NCBI RefSeq assembly: GCF_022559585.1
Contig: NZ_CP087114.1
Span: 39,094-103,093, forward strand
Direction of reading: 5' to 3'
Length of the DNA: 64,000 nt
Source: Bartonella machadoae
GTDB lineage: Bacteria; Pseudomonadota; Alphaproteobacteria; Rhizobiales; Rhizobiaceae
The number at the start of each line of letters is the position of its first letter. The first letter of the stretch is position 1. Positions 13,774 to 22,860 of the stretch are shown in pieces. The notes under the pieces are model-generated. The model was not told the origin of the DNA and ran no database searches. It was given only the letters and a program-made list of their open reading frames with translations. The position numbers were made by a program, and so were the translations under genes.

Positions 13774-16700
13774 TCACAAAATACCGGCACCAAAATCACG
13801 CAGCATTGAACGTGCCGAAGGTCCACCGGTGAGTGTGAGTTTCAAGCGCGCTTGCTTTGCTGTTTGGTCGTGACTGATAAATTTTCGCTCTGTCCAAAGC
13901 GGTTCCGTAAGTTGTTCTGTTTCCTCTAAGGTGAGGGGGGTAAAAGCACCATCATCCAGTTGCATCTCGAGGGTGAATGTGGAGCCGCCTGGTAAAAAGG
14001 TCTTGATATAGCTGGTCAATCTTGCCTTCTCACCAAAGGCAAAAGCACGGGTAATATAGGTTGCTGTGTTATGGATCTTGCCGGCAATCAACTGAACAGG
14101 AGCAAACAGAACCGGTGAGAGTTTCTCCGTGCCTTTAAGAATGGCACGTAATTGAACTGTCTCACTGATATATTCGGTAAGGCTTAACAATTGAAAGGGT
14201 AAGAGTTGATAAATTGTGCCATTGTTTCTTTCAATTTCAAAGATCACCGAACAATCACTAGAAGGCAATTCAACCGCGGCACGGATTTGCAAATCAGAAC
14301 AATCAACAAGGTCAAAGGTGCCAAGATCAATGGTTTTTGTTGTTTGTCTGTAGCGTGCTGCCAAGACACGAAAAGCTAAAGCTTCATCTTGATGAGCACT
14401 CCATGTTTGCGCATTGACAGAGGAAAAACGAGGACCGGTCACATAGGGGTGGCTTGAGACAAATCTTTGCTGTTCTTCATCAAACCCCCCAAGCTTTGCC
14501 AAGGAGAGAGAATGATCGGCATCATCGGTCTTAATGACAAAAGCCGTTAAGCGGTCATTGGGCACGAGGAGTGGGACATCATAGCGTGCCTGTGCCCATC
14601 CGGTTTTTGCCCCCTTCATGGAATAAAAGCTTTGGGCTTGGATATCGGCGGTGGGATAGCCGTTTTCGGTTGTGACCAAATCAATGACCAGATCATGATT
14701 GGGATTGCCGATTTTGCAAAGATGAAAGTCAATACCGGTGATTTGTCGTGTTTCTTCCGGTGTAAAGACTTGCGCTTGCGGGTCCACTTGCGTCCAGATC
14801 TTGACTGTTGTGGTGTGTCGCATCACTTTCACATCAATAACACCTTGCCCGGTAAAGAGACCTGTCGCCACTGTTCCCCCTTTGCCTCGTGCTACAACAT
14901 TTTTGGTGCCGGCAGGAATATTTTCAGGGATTTTGAAAGTGCCTTCCAAAATGCCAGTGCTATTGGCAGCAAGGCGGTTCGCTGGCATGACACTTACACC
15001 ATCAAAGGTGAGACTGTCTAAAATTTCTCCCTTGCCAAAACCTTCAATTTTAAAGCCAAGGGTAATTTGTCTTAAGAAATCGATTTGTTCTTGATGCGTA
15101 TTGATGAGATCATCACGCACTTCTGTGTTACGGATAGTGCTACCACGGTTCCATCCCATGTTTAGTTGATTGGTGACACTTGAGAGCCAATCGGTGCGCT
15201 GGACATGCCAAAAATCTGTTGCGGGTGTGAGAGTTACTCTACCAGTCAGAGGAGCAAAGTTTTGATAGGGGTTGATTTTTTCGCAAGCGGTTGTCAATTC
15301 TTGGGCAATGATCACTTCATTGGTCCAGTCAAGGGTGACAGGAGCCTTTAAAGGGGCGGTGTAAAAGGTTGGATCAATAGCCAGCTGTAAAATGCCATTG
15401 CCGACAGCCCCTGTTTGCGTGAACCCTTCATCTCTGTAAGTATCATCAAGGAACGGGTCAGCAAACATGCCTTTTTTGGCAACGGGCTCTTTAGAGTCAA
15501 CATTGCTTTTAATGCGCTCTAATTGCATCAAGCGATCAAGGGAGAGCACCCGTTGAAAATAACGCCACATCTCATCATAGGGGGCAACACGCGTGCCATC
15601 ATTGACCACAAGCGGGGTATCCAACCAACTGTTGGTGATGGTGGCAAGGGACAACACATCCTCAGGAACGCTGGGCGCCATGGGATGATCAGCGGAGATT
15701 CCTTTGATATAGACAACCGTGCCTTGTGTATTAAGCCCTATACGGTCAATACGGGGCAATTTGTAGGTGTAACTGACAATGATATCCCCTCCTTGCGCAC
15801 CCCCTGAGACAGTGATTTCCTGTGCCGTGACCTTATCGGCGGTCACTTGTGCACGATAGCGATAGGTTACCGTGTAACTGCTGCCAGGACGCGGTTCATC
15901 TCCCACCGGTGCCCAGTCAATGGTATCACCGGTCTTTTTAAAATCCGTTCCTTCTTTGAATTCCTTGTTGCCTTGTGTGACTTTGAGAAAAGAGGTGATG
16001 CTTTTATCGGGAACACCATCACGCCCAGCAACGACCGCACCGCGGGTGACAGTGACGGTTTTTTCTTTTGTCAACAAAAGAGAGTGAATATCGGCAATGG
16101 GAGCATAATAGCTTTTAAAGGTAAAGCTTGTTTTGCCTTTTTGAGGGGCAAAAATATGGGTTTCACTAGGCACAACGCTTGTCGAAAACTCTTCTTTCTC
16201 TTCATGGCGCAAAGCAGCAAGGCGCTTGCGCTTAAAGCCATTGATATTGGCTTCTCCTTCTTGAATGCTAAACACTTGGCAACCATTGTTTGGTCCCAGA
16301 GCTGTCACCCTGCATCCACTCACGATATAATGACCATGGGCACGGTCATAAGTCGCAATGGCTTGCATGGCGGGTTCCAGCAGTGAGGGGGACTTTTGAT
16401 CAATCAAAATGCCATCTTGTAAGATATAAACGGGAAAGAACGTGCCTTGCTGCCCATCCTCTTTGAGTGCCCAAACAAGCTTTGCCGTTTCGCGTGCCGC
16501 ACCGGGCTCTCCTTGTGCCAAGGTACCGGGAACTTGTCCCAACAGTTCTGGATCATCCTCATGGGTAATCCATGTTTTTTGCAACTTTACACCGATTTCA
16601 AGGCGCCCAACCATAGAAACAGCATTCAGAACCGCTTGTGAGACCGGAAAGATATCGCCTGCGATATAGATTTTTCCTTCCGTTAAAGTAACGGTCTTTG

Positions 16701-16917
16701 TGTCTTTATTGACAAAGGCATCGGCTCGTTCAACACGGTCTCCTTCTTTGGCGACCAAGCGCCCCAAACGGTCATGGCGCCCCCTGATGATGGTTTGCAT
16801 CTCATTGAGTTCACCACTTTGGATAAAGGGACGTTGCCCATAAAAGACAACGCTTTGTTGTTCGTCTTTGCCGCAAGATCTGTCAATTGCAAAGGGTAAA
16901 CCACTTTCATGCTTCAT
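13774..16917 (-). CDS. Large DUF4815-type tail/baseplate protein
   Basis: 1047 aa. N-terminal DUF4815 pattern (GLPFAIDRSCGKDEQQSVVFYGQRPFIQSGELNEMQTIIRG ... VEREGDRV-like core), found in contractile phage baseplates next to fibres. The rest is beta-rich, including RYRAQVTADKVTAQEITVSGG. Placed between gpI and the fibre, so it probably connects baseplate and fibre. Coding strand is richer in G than its neighbours but shows no break. Confidence 0.8.
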   Translation of the reverse strand: MKHESGLPFAIDRSCGKDEQQSVVFYGQRPFIQSGELNEMQTIIRGRHDRLGRLVAKEGDRVERADAFVNKDTKTVTLTEGKIYIAGDIFPVSQAVLNAVSMVGRLEIGVKLQKTWITHEDDPELLGQVPGTLAQGEPGAARETAKLVWALKEDGQQGTFFPVYILQDGILIDQKSPSLLEPAMQAIATYDRAHGHYIVSGCRVTALGPNNGCQVFSIQEGEANINGFKRKRLAALRHEEKEEFSTSVVPSETHIFAPQKGKTSFTFKSYYAPIADIHSLLLTKEKTVTVTRGAVVAGRDGVPDKSITSFLKVTQGNKEFKEGTDFKKTGDTIDWAPVGDEPRPGSSYTVTYRYRAQVTADKVTAQEITVSGGAQGGDIIVSYTYKLPRIDRIGLNTQGTVVYIKGISADHPMAPSVPEDVLSLATITNSWLDTPLVVNDGTRVAPYDEMWRYFQRVLSLDRLMQLERIKSNVDSKEPVAKKGMFADPFLDDTYRDEGFTQTGAVGNGILQLAIDPTFYTAPLKAPVTLDWTNEVIIAQELTTACEKINPYQNFAPLTGRVTLTPATDFWHVQRTDWLSSVTNQLNMGWNRGSTIRNTEVRDDLINTHQEQIDFLRQITLGFKIEGFGKGEILDSLTFDGVSVMPANRLAANSTGILEGTFKIPENIPAGTKNVVARGKGGTVATGLFTGQGVIDVKVMRHTTTVKIWTQVDPQAQVFTPEETRQITGIDFHLCKIGNPNHDLVIDLVTTENGYPTADIQAQSFYSMKGAKTGWAQARYDVPLLVPNDRLTAFVIKTDDADHSLSLAKLGGFDEEQQRFVSSHPYVTGPRFSSVNAQTWSAHQDEALAFRVLAARYRQTTKTIDLGTFDLVDCSDLQIRAAVELPSSDCSVIFEIERNNGTIYQLLPFQLLSLTEYISETVQLRAILKGTEKLSPVLFAPVQLIAGKIHNTATYITRAFAFGEKARLTSYIKTFLPGGSTFTLEMQLDDGAFTPLTLEETEQLTEPLWTERKFISHDQTAKQARLKLTLTGGPSARSMLRDFGAGIL

Positions 16918-16918
16918 G

Positions 16919-18025
16919 TTAAAACCTCAATAAAATCTTGAATTGCTCGCGAACATCACCGCGCAAAGGAATAGTAACGGGTGTTTTGATGATCTCCACC
17001 CCGCCAATCAGTTCATTGCACTCACACCAAAGTTTACCCAAAGGAACGTGTTGTTTGGGGGTTGCATGAACCAAAACAGCAATAGAAGCAGCTTTTCTAC
17101 CGTCAACATCTTGAAAATCCGTGCGTGCTGCAATAAGAACTGCTGTGCCCCTCGAGGAGGGGTGATAACAATCGCCCAAATGGTGATACACACCCGCTAA
17201 ATTCTGTTCTACCGGCTGGACAATATTGCATCTGCGATACCCAATGACATCATCCTCACTGTCTTTTAACACGAGATAAAGGGTACGGTTGCAAAACCAC
17301 TCTGCCATCAAAATATCGCGTTCATGTTTTTTAACAGAACACCAAGGGAAATTTGCCATATCCCATGGATAATCAATCTGCTCCCAACTTAATTCCCCAT
17401 CCCCGTCATCCATCCAATTGCCAATTAGTGTGCCTTCTTCTTTTGTCAGCCTGTGCTTGATTTCTGTTGTGCGACCAAAGGAAAACAGTGTGTCCCTCGC
17501 TGTTAAGCGCACACCGCTCTCATAGTCCAGCAGACTGTCATCAAGGCGTGACATATTGCCTTCCATAGCTTGCACGTCATAACCATTGACACCGCGGCGA
17601 AAATCAGAGCGCAAACTTTTGGAAAGTTCTGTAATGGCTTCAATGGCTTCAAGAGCACTTTGTTCAGGCAATTGATCAAAGTAAAGTTGAAAGGAATTCC
17701 ACCACGCACGCCCTGACCATGCTGGTGTAAATCGTGCTGTAATCTGAAGCCATGCAAGCCCTCTATCAATGGCCGCTAAAGAACCACGCAAACGCTGCCA
17801 TTGGAGCCCTTGATCAATCAAATCATAGAGGTTTGGAACATAAGGTGTAAGCTCTCCAAGCCCATATTCTTCAATCAACCATGGTAAGAAGCGAGGAGGG
17901 CGGGTGATAAGCTTAGAGCGTGAAATCCCCAAAACAGCGCCATCAACATCTTGATGAAAGTCGCAAGCATCGGCAAGGCGCCTTTCAAATTCTGTTGCAT
18001 TGTTTGGGAGAAGCGCGCCAACCAT
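16919..18025 (-). CDS. I: P2 gpI-like baseplate/tail protein, extended
   Basis: 368 aa, about twice P2 gpI. N-terminal Tail_P2_I pattern (LLPNNATEFERRLADACDF...PPRFLPWLIEEYGLGELTPY...RGSLAAIDRGLAWLQI...WWNSFQLYF); the C-terminal half has no recognised family. Start overlaps the stop of the gpJ gene by one base. Confidence 0.85.
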   Translation of the reverse strand: MVGALLPNNATEFERRLADACDFHQDVDGAVLGISRSKLITRPPRFLPWLIEEYGLGELTPYVPNLYDLIDQGLQWQRLRGSLAAIDRGLAWLQITARFTPAWSGRAWWNSFQLYFDQLPEQSALEAIEAITELSKSLRSDFRRGVNGYDVQAMEGNMSRLDDSLLDYESGVRLTARDTLFSFGRTTEIKHRLTKEEGTLIGNWMDDGDGELSWEQIDYPWDMANFPWCSVKKHERDILMAEWFCNRTLYLVLKDSEDDVIGYRRCNIVQPVEQNLAGVYHHLGDCYHPSSRGTAVLIAARTDFQDVDGRKAASIAVLVHATPKQHVPLGKLWCECNELIGGVEIIKTPVTIPLRGDVREQFKILLRF

Positions 18026-18852
18026 TAGCGTGCCCGTCCTTTGAAGTTTAAGGTTACCTTACCAATCGCTAAAACCTCTTCATCACCGACGGCTCTGTCT
18101 TGTGTTGGTGTAATGGCAATCACTTTCTGGACACCCGCAATCATCAGTTTAGAAACCCACCATGAAAGGCTTAATTCACGACCAATGGCTTGTTCTTTTC
18201 GCCATGCTGCTCTTAAATTGGTTTCCATTGTCGTGAGAATTTTCAAGGATGTTTCGGGTAACAGCCAAACATCGGCTTGTAAATCCACCACTTTTTTAAC
18301 AGCAGCGTGCACAATGATTGTATCATTGGTCATGATGATATTCTTTCTGTGAAGGGCTTGTGAGACTGTTTGTATGAGATCTTCAGATGCTGTGCCTTCT
18401 TCATTATTGCCAAAAAGCGCAACATAGATGGTTGGATTTTTGCCTTTACGGTAAATAATGGCATCCTTAACACGGCTATCTGCGGACATGGCTATAAGTT
18501 TGTAATAGGGTTCTGTTCCGCTGCCCTTGCCACCACGGGCATGAAGTCTTATGCGTTCGCGATATCTCTCATCACTTTCACCCTCCATGCGGGCAATTCC
18601 ATGCCAGTTACCCAAAGCGTCAAGAGATTCACCGGTTGCAAAATCAAGAATATTGTTGCGAGCGGCTTCGTTAATACGTTGCCTTAAAAGCAGTTCTCGA
18701 TAGCTAAAGGCTTCAATGACTTTGACGGCTGGATCACTTTCAAGAACACTATATCCAGGCAACAGTTCTTTTAAACGGTCAAGAGCTGCTGCTCGTATTT
18801 CTTCAAAGGAAATTTCTGTAATGATTTCTGGTTTTGCAAGTGCTCCATTCAT
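18025..18852 (-). CDS. J: P2 gpJ-like baseplate assembly protein
   Basis: 275 aa. Baseplate_J family: DPAVKVIEAFSYRELLLRQRINEAARNNILDFATGESLDALGNWHGIARMEGESDERYRERIRL is the classic signature. Wedge component of the baseplate. Overlaps gpW and gpI genes by a few bases. Confidence 0.95.
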   Translation of the reverse strand: MNGALAKPEIITEISFEEIRAAALDRLKELLPGYSVLESDPAVKVIEAFSYRELLLRQRINEAARNNILDFATGESLDALGNWHGIARMEGESDERYRERIRLHARGGKGSGTEPYYKLIAMSADSRVKDAIIYRKGKNPTIYVALFGNNEEGTASEDLIQTVSQALHRKNIIMTNDTIIVHAAVKKVVDLQADVWLLPETSLKILTTMETNLRAAWRKEQAIGRELSLSWWVSKLMIAGVQKVIAITPTQDRAVGDEEVLAIGKVTLNFKGRAR

Positions 18853-19190
18853 TTTATCAGCAATCCTTCCATGGTGATGGGCTTGCCTGAGGGCAAATAA
18901 AGACCTTCAAAGGACAAGGAAACTTGCCCATTCTCATTCCATTTACAATCAATCTTGTTCAGTTTAAAACGTGGTTCCCACTTGTCTAAAGCCTCGGCAA
19001 TAGCGGCATAAATACGAACAGCGAAGGCGTCATTGACCGGTACATCAATAATATCCGCAACGTGTGAACCATAATCACGACGCATTACACGCGTACCAAT
19101 GCGTGTTGATAAAATATCAAGGATTGATTGGCGCAAATGTTCAATGCCGGTCAAGGGCTTTCCTGTGCTACGGTCCATTCCTGTGTTCAA
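18849..19190 (-). CDS. W: P2 gpW-like baseplate wedge (T4 gp25 family)
   Basis: 113 aa: GIEHLRQSILDILSTRIGTRVMRRDYGSHVADIIDVPVNDAFAVRIYAAIAEALDKWEPRFKL matches the gp25/gpW lysozyme-like wedge family. Starts within the end of the spike gene. Confidence 0.93.
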   Translation of the reverse strand: MNTGMDRSTGKPLTGIEHLRQSILDILSTRIGTRVMRRDYGSHVADIIDVPVNDAFAVRIYAAIAEALDKWEPRFKLNKIDCKWNENGQVSLSFEGLYLPSGKPITMEGLLIK

Positions 19191-19876
19191 TTGGGACCTC
19201 CTGTCATGGAGCCACCAGGAACAACACCCCCGTGAACATGGGTTGCTCCTACATTGGTGCCGTTATGGGTCAAACCACTTGAATTCACGGCAACATTGTT
19301 AGCAGAATGAAGAGAGAGACTCTCATTGGAATGAAGTGAAACACCACCACCAGCCTGTAAAGAAATATTGCCCTTTGCATTGAAAGTGATATCGCTTTGT
19401 GAAACAATTTTTATGCCTTCTGGTGCGGTAAGTTCTAGCTTGCCACCATCACCTTTAAGAGACACGCCATCCGCAATTGTGAGAATGAACTTTCCGCCTG
19501 ATGTGATCTGAATGCTATAGCTGTTTTGTTCATCATCATATTCAAGGATGGTGCCATCGGGATAAATTGTTCTGTGAATACTGCCTTTATCGGCTGCTTG
19601 ATTAGCATCGGTATGGATGGAACCAACAATCACCCCTTGCGCTAAATCCCCTGATGATGCCACCACCACCACTTGTTCTCCAACATCCCGTCCTTCATAA
19701 GAGCATGTTTTACCGGCGCGGGCTTGGGTATCTGGAATCCAGTCACTGATAAGATTGCCACTTTTTACCCGATAGCGTGCATTTTTATGGTCGATATGGC
19801 TAATTGTGCCTACCATAACCATATTTGCGAGACGTCTTTTTAAATCGGTGATGTCTTTATCGCGCCGCTCTAACAT
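19187..19876 (-). CDS. V: P2 gpV-like baseplate spike
   Basis: 229 aa from ATG 19876 (GAGG six nt upstream, overlapping the preceding gene). OB-fold region near residues 20-90 (VGTISHIDHKNARYRVKSGNLISDWIPD), a repetitive beta-helix stalk (ISLQAGGGVSLHSNESLSLHSANNVAVNSSG) and a tip with HVHGGV (H213/H215), similar to the metal-binding HxH tip of the P2 spike. Membrane-piercing needle of the tail. Confidence 0.92.
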   Translation of the reverse strand: MLERRDKDITDLKRRLANMVMVGTISHIDHKNARYRVKSGNLISDWIPDTQARAGKTCSYEGRDVGEQVVVVASSGDLAQGVIVGSIHTDANQAADKGSIHRTIYPDGTILEYDDEQNSYSIQITSGGKFILTIADGVSLKGDGGKLELTAPEGIKIVSQSDITFNAKGNISLQAGGGVSLHSNESLSLHSANNVAVNSSGLTHNGTNVGATHVHGGVVPGGSMTGGPN

Positions 19877-20405
19877 GGGGGACCTCGATTTTATGATATT
19901 TGTCTTCATTGCCCACACCTGTTTGTGGTGTAAAACCTAGGAAAGGTTCAACAAGTTTTGCGCTTGCACCATCTTCTTGTGTTTCAGGGGAGGGGATATT
20001 GGTCACATAAGTGACCTCAAAGGTTAAAATTGCCCCATGGAGTGCTAGAGCACCATTATCGCCAAAGGCAAAAGCGATATTTTGCAGGTGGCATGTTTCT
20101 ACGGTGTTATTGAGATTGGGATTGGCGTAGAAGATCTCTTCAACTTCCCATGCTAATTGGTCGACAAAACGCGCACCATCTTCTTGTGTCGCATAACATT
20201 CAACATCTACGGTTAAGACACGCCGCCTTACTGCATTATCATAGCCATCTTCAATTGTTTCGCTTTGTGTTGAGATATTAATTGCCGGTGTGTTCTCAGC
20301 GGAAAAGTTGAAATCACGCATATTAAACACATTGTCACCAGCCGTTGTCTTTGCTGCTTTGATCAATGCAACAAAGCTTTCTCTTATCGTCTCTCTCGGA
20401 TGCAT
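19857..20405 (-). CDS. Putative tail terminator / minor tail protein
   Basis: 182 aa, first gene of the tail block after the insertion at 20.4-22.8 kb. Contains RRRVLTVDVECYATQEDGARFVDQLAWEVEEIFYANPN and HGAILTFEVTYVTNIP, a pattern of small head-tail or tail-terminator proteins. AGGAA five nt before ATG. Family assignment tentative. Confidence 0.6.
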   Translation of the reverse strand: MHPRETIRESFVALIKAAKTTAGDNVFNMRDFNFSAENTPAINISTQSETIEDGYDNAVRRRVLTVDVECYATQEDGARFVDQLAWEVEEIFYANPNLNNTVETCHLQNIAFAFGDNGALALHGAILTFEVTYVTNIPSPETQEDGASAKLVEPFLGFTPQTGVGNEDKYHKIEVPHVRAAR

Positions 20406-20448
20406 AAAAGTTCCTGTTTAATTGATGCCATTTTTATTTTAAAAATGG

Positions 20449-20477
20449 TTGACTAGGATTAATAATGATACTATTAT
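20449..20477 (+). promoter_or_regulatory. Promoter of hicAB
   Basis: TTGACT (20449-20454), 17-nt spacer, TATTAT (20472-20477); ATG 20483 lies five nt after the -10, with no ribosome binding site. Confidence 0.7.
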
Positions 20478-20482
20478 CGGTT

Positions 20483-20737
20483 ATGAACAATAAAGTTGAA
20501 AAAATAATCAGCTTGATGAAAGCCTCACCAAAGAACATCAAGTTTTCAGATTTGTTAGCTGTGTGTGTGCATTTTTTTGGAGAACCGCGGAACAATGGTA
20601 CAAGTCACTTTGTTTTTAAAACGCCGTGGCTTGGGGACCCCCGTGTGAATATTCAAAAAGATACTGGCAACAAAGCAAAAGCTTATCAGGTCAAGCAAGT
20701 CTTACAAGCGATAGAAAGGATAAAACATGAACAATAA
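20483..20737 (+). CDS. hicA: HicA-type toxin
   Basis: 84 aa; ATG 20483 chosen because an upstream ATG (20465) lies before the -10 box. HicA fold with FSDLLAVCVHFFGEPRNNGTSHFVFKTPWLGDPRVNIQ, including the catalytic His of the SHFVF segment. Presumed mRNA interferase. Overlaps hicB by 11 nt. Plus-strand insertion in the minus-strand late operon. Confidence 0.88.
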   Translation: MNNKVEKIISLMKASPKNIKFSDLLAVCVHFFGEPRNNGTSHFVFKTPWLGDPRVNIQKDTGNKAKAYQVKQVLQAIERIKHEQ

Positions 20738-21044
20738 TCATTATACATATCGTGTTTTGTGGTCGCAAGAAGATAAGGAATATGTTGGTTTGTGTGCAGA
20801 ATTCCCATCCCTTTCATGGTTAGATGTTCAAGCAGAGAAAGCTTTAAAAGGTATTATGGATCTCGTTTCAGAAGTTATTGAGGACATGCAACACAATGGA
20901 GAAGAAATTCCTGTGCCTTTGTCACATGGTAAATACAGTGGTAAGTTCCAATTAAGAATACCACCAGAACTCCATAGGAAGCTTGCAATTCAAGCTGCTG
21001 AAAATGGTGTGAGTTTAAACAGATATATTTCTTCTAAACTTTGA
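20727..21044 (+). CDS. hicB: HicB-type antitoxin
   Basis: 105 aa. HicB N-terminal fold (YRVLWSQEDKEYVGLCAEFPSLSWLDVQAEKALKGI) and a C-terminal ribbon-helix-helix (FQLRIPPELHRKLAIQAAENGVSLNRYISSKL) that would bind the operon promoter. Confidence 0.9.
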   Translation: MNNNHYTYRVLWSQEDKEYVGLCAEFPSLSWLDVQAEKALKGIMDLVSEVIEDMQHNGEEIPVPLSHGKYSGKFQLRIPPELHRKLAIQAAENGVSLNRYISSKL

Positions 21045-21078
21045 AAAATTTATACGTACTAAAAGAAAAATAATTTTT

Positions 21079-21225
21079 ATGAAAACCTCTCAATTAAAAC
21101 AAATGCCTGTTTTTAAAACAGATGAAGAAGCAGAAAACTTTGTTGATACTGCTGATCTCACGGATTATGACTTAACTGATTTTAAGCCCGTTCATTTTGA
21201 ATCCTTCCCTAAAAAAGCCTCTTAA
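21079..21225 (+). CDS. Short CopG/BrnA-like antitoxin fragment
   Basis: 48 aa, 34 nt after hicB. MPVFKTDEEAENFVDTADLTDYDLTDFKPVHFE matches the N-terminal region of CopG-type antitoxins, but the DNA-binding C-terminus is missing and no cognate toxin is adjacent. Probably a remnant or an orphan anti-addiction peptide. Confidence 0.6.
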   Translation: MKTSQLKQMPVFKTDEEAENFVDTADLTDYDLTDFKPVHFESFPKKAS

Positions 21226-21228
21226 CCA

Positions 21229-21254
21229 CCTCCCCATTTTTGAGAACGGGGAGG
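21229..21254. terminator. Bidirectional terminator between hicAB and cassette V
   Basis: CCTCCCC / GGGGAGG hairpin between convergent operons, of the cassette-type terminator family. Confidence 0.75.
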
Positions 21255-21267
21255 GGATATGTTTTAC

Positions 21268-21546
21268 TTAAGCAACCTTTTTAATAGGGTTTTCCCAATT
21301 CGGCTGGTAAGCTTTTAAAAAAGGATCTATCGTTGCGGGAAACTCTGAAGCTCCAAAATCTGTAAGAACTGCTAGAATCTTTGTAATATTTGGCACGTCA
21401 TCTTGAAGTTTCAAAATCAAAGCTTTTTCTACAATGCCCATAACCTCAACCAGTGCCTTACAATCTTTATCTCCAATGCCTTTATGGTTAGAAAATTGAG
21501 ACAACGCTATCCACAAATCACATAAAAAATTGGTATCTACTTTCAT
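21268..21546 (-). CDS. 92-aa antirepressor partner (cassette V)
   Basis: ATG 21546 overlaps the antirepressor stop as ATGA. Compared with the protein at 1539 the region around residues 13-25 reads ALSQFSNHKGIGDKDCK and the C-terminus EFPATIDPFLKAYQPNWENPIKKVA, while the central EVMGIVEKALILKLQDDVPNITKILAVLT is identical. It forms a subtype with the copy at 47678. Confidence 0.85.
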   Translation of the reverse strand: MKVDTNFLCDLWIALSQFSNHKGIGDKDCKALVEVMGIVEKALILKLQDDVPNITKILAVLTDFGASEFPATIDPFLKAYQPNWENPIKKVA

Positions 21547-22274
21547 TGTACACCTCCATGGATTTGTTCTCTTAAGCAAGCCAATCCTCTAGATGTGATT
21601 TTTGTTGAAGGGAGCACCTTTTCTGTACCATCCGGTCTTTGAATAGTAATAGCAGGGCAATCCATCAAACCTTTTTTGATTTTATCTTGATAAGGTAATA
21701 AAGGAGCACTCGGAGCCCGTCGATAGACCCAATCATGTTTACGCAAATAATCGGTTAAGTCCTTTGGTCGTATTTCTAACATTTTTGCAGATTCAATAAG
21801 ACCAAACAGACCATCAGAGCGTTTCAAGCCATCAAGTGCCTTGGCTTTAGGCTCTAACTCGGCAATCACATGGTCTTTCTGCTCGATTTGGCTTTGTAAG
21901 TGATTCAAGAAACCAATCATTGCTTGTGGACTTGAATAATCAATCTGTGGTGTTGCTACTTGCTTTGCAAGTTTTTCACATTCGATAAAATACTCTCTTG
22001 CTTGGTGCCCTTTGTCATTACGCTCGATCATCGAAAGATGTTTAGCCATGTCTAAAGTTAGGTAGTACTCTTTTACTTTTCCACCGTTTTCTAAATTTTT
22101 AGAAAGCGTTACAAAGTCTTTGTTTTCTCGAAACTTACATTCTTTTATGCGATTTTTAATCCAGTCTGCAAACTTTGATGTGATGTTTAAAAATGCATGC
22201 AACTCACGTGCGTTGACCGTTTGAACAGTTTCCTGATCAATGGTTTGTTCTTTAATCTCTATAAGTGTATTCAT
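21543..22274 (-). CDS. AntA-KilAC antirepressor (cassette V)
   Basis: 243 aa. AntA domain distinct from that of cassette I (TVQTVNARELHAFLNITSKFADWIKNRIKECKFRENKDF), then a nearly identical KilAC half. Same strand as the late genes but with its own promoters in leader V. Separates the head-tail joining gene from the tail genes. Confidence 0.9.
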   Translation of the reverse strand: MNTLIEIKEQTIDQETVQTVNARELHAFLNITSKFADWIKNRIKECKFRENKDFVTLSKNLENGGKVKEYYLTLDMAKHLSMIERNDKGHQAREYFIECEKLAKQVATPQIDYSSPQAMIGFLNHLQSQIEQKDHVIAELEPKAKALDGLKRSDGLFGLIESAKMLEIRPKDLTDYLRKHDWVYRRAPSAPLLPYQDKIKKGLMDCPAITIQRPDGTEKVLPSTKITSRGLACLREQIHGGVQ

Positions 22275-22548
22275 AATGAATTCCTTGATGTTAGACGTTT
22301 TTGATTGACACTCTAAAAGAGCGCCGGGTGCTCAAAAACACGGCATCAAGTCCGTCGTTATGCTTTCCCCCTAAGGGTATTGTATAGCATAACCACACCC
22401 GACAAAGCTATTATATGCGTGTAGCATATAATGAGTCAAAGCTTTTAAATTGCGGAAGACTGATTATTTCGGCAACCAATCCGCTTGATGTTTTAAGGTG
22501 TTTTTGAGGCACCTGATTCGAAAATATATATTACAGAAATAATGTCAA
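22275..22548 (-). ncRNA. C4-like antisense leader, cassette V
   Basis: Minus strand: outer -35 TTGACA at 22548-22543; A = ctcaaaaacac...catcaag (22508-22484); inner promoter TTGACT (22439-22434) and TATAAT (22415-22410), spacer 18; B 22350-22331; A' = tcaaaaac...catcaagg (22304-22283) before ATG 22274. Code catcaag, different from every other locus, with B, A and A' all changed in concert. Confidence 0.8.
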
Positions 22549-22589
22549 GTATCTTTCGATAATTTTTTAATATTTTTTGCTAATTTGAT

Positions 22590-22820
22590 CTTTGATGCCG
22601 GGCGCTCAAAAACACGGCGTACAGTCCGTCGTTATGCTTTCCCCGCAAGGGTATTGTATAGCATAACTACACCCGACAAGCCATTATATGCGTGCAACAT
22701 ATAACGAGTCAAAGCTTTTAATTGGCGGAGAAAAGATTGTTTCGGCAATCCATCCGCTGTGTATTTAAGGTGTTTGTTAGGCACCTGATTCGATTATTCA
22801 TATTCCCATAATCTTGTCAA
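22590..22820 (-). ncRNA. Orphan, decaying C4-like leader
   Basis: Second leader directly upstream of leader V. Keeps outer TTGACA (22820-22815), A (22780-22757), the inner promoter and the B segment (22623-22604), but B and A no longer match fully (gtacag versus tacacag; gctcaaaaac versus ctaacaaac) and A' and the antirepressor are gone, replaced by an AT-rich tract also found before the gpD terminus (ttttgctaatttga). A relic, or a free-standing trans-acting RNA. Confidence 0.65.
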
Positions 22821-22860
22821 GCAGTAATATAAGATTTTTTAAAAATGATAAGAGGGTTCT

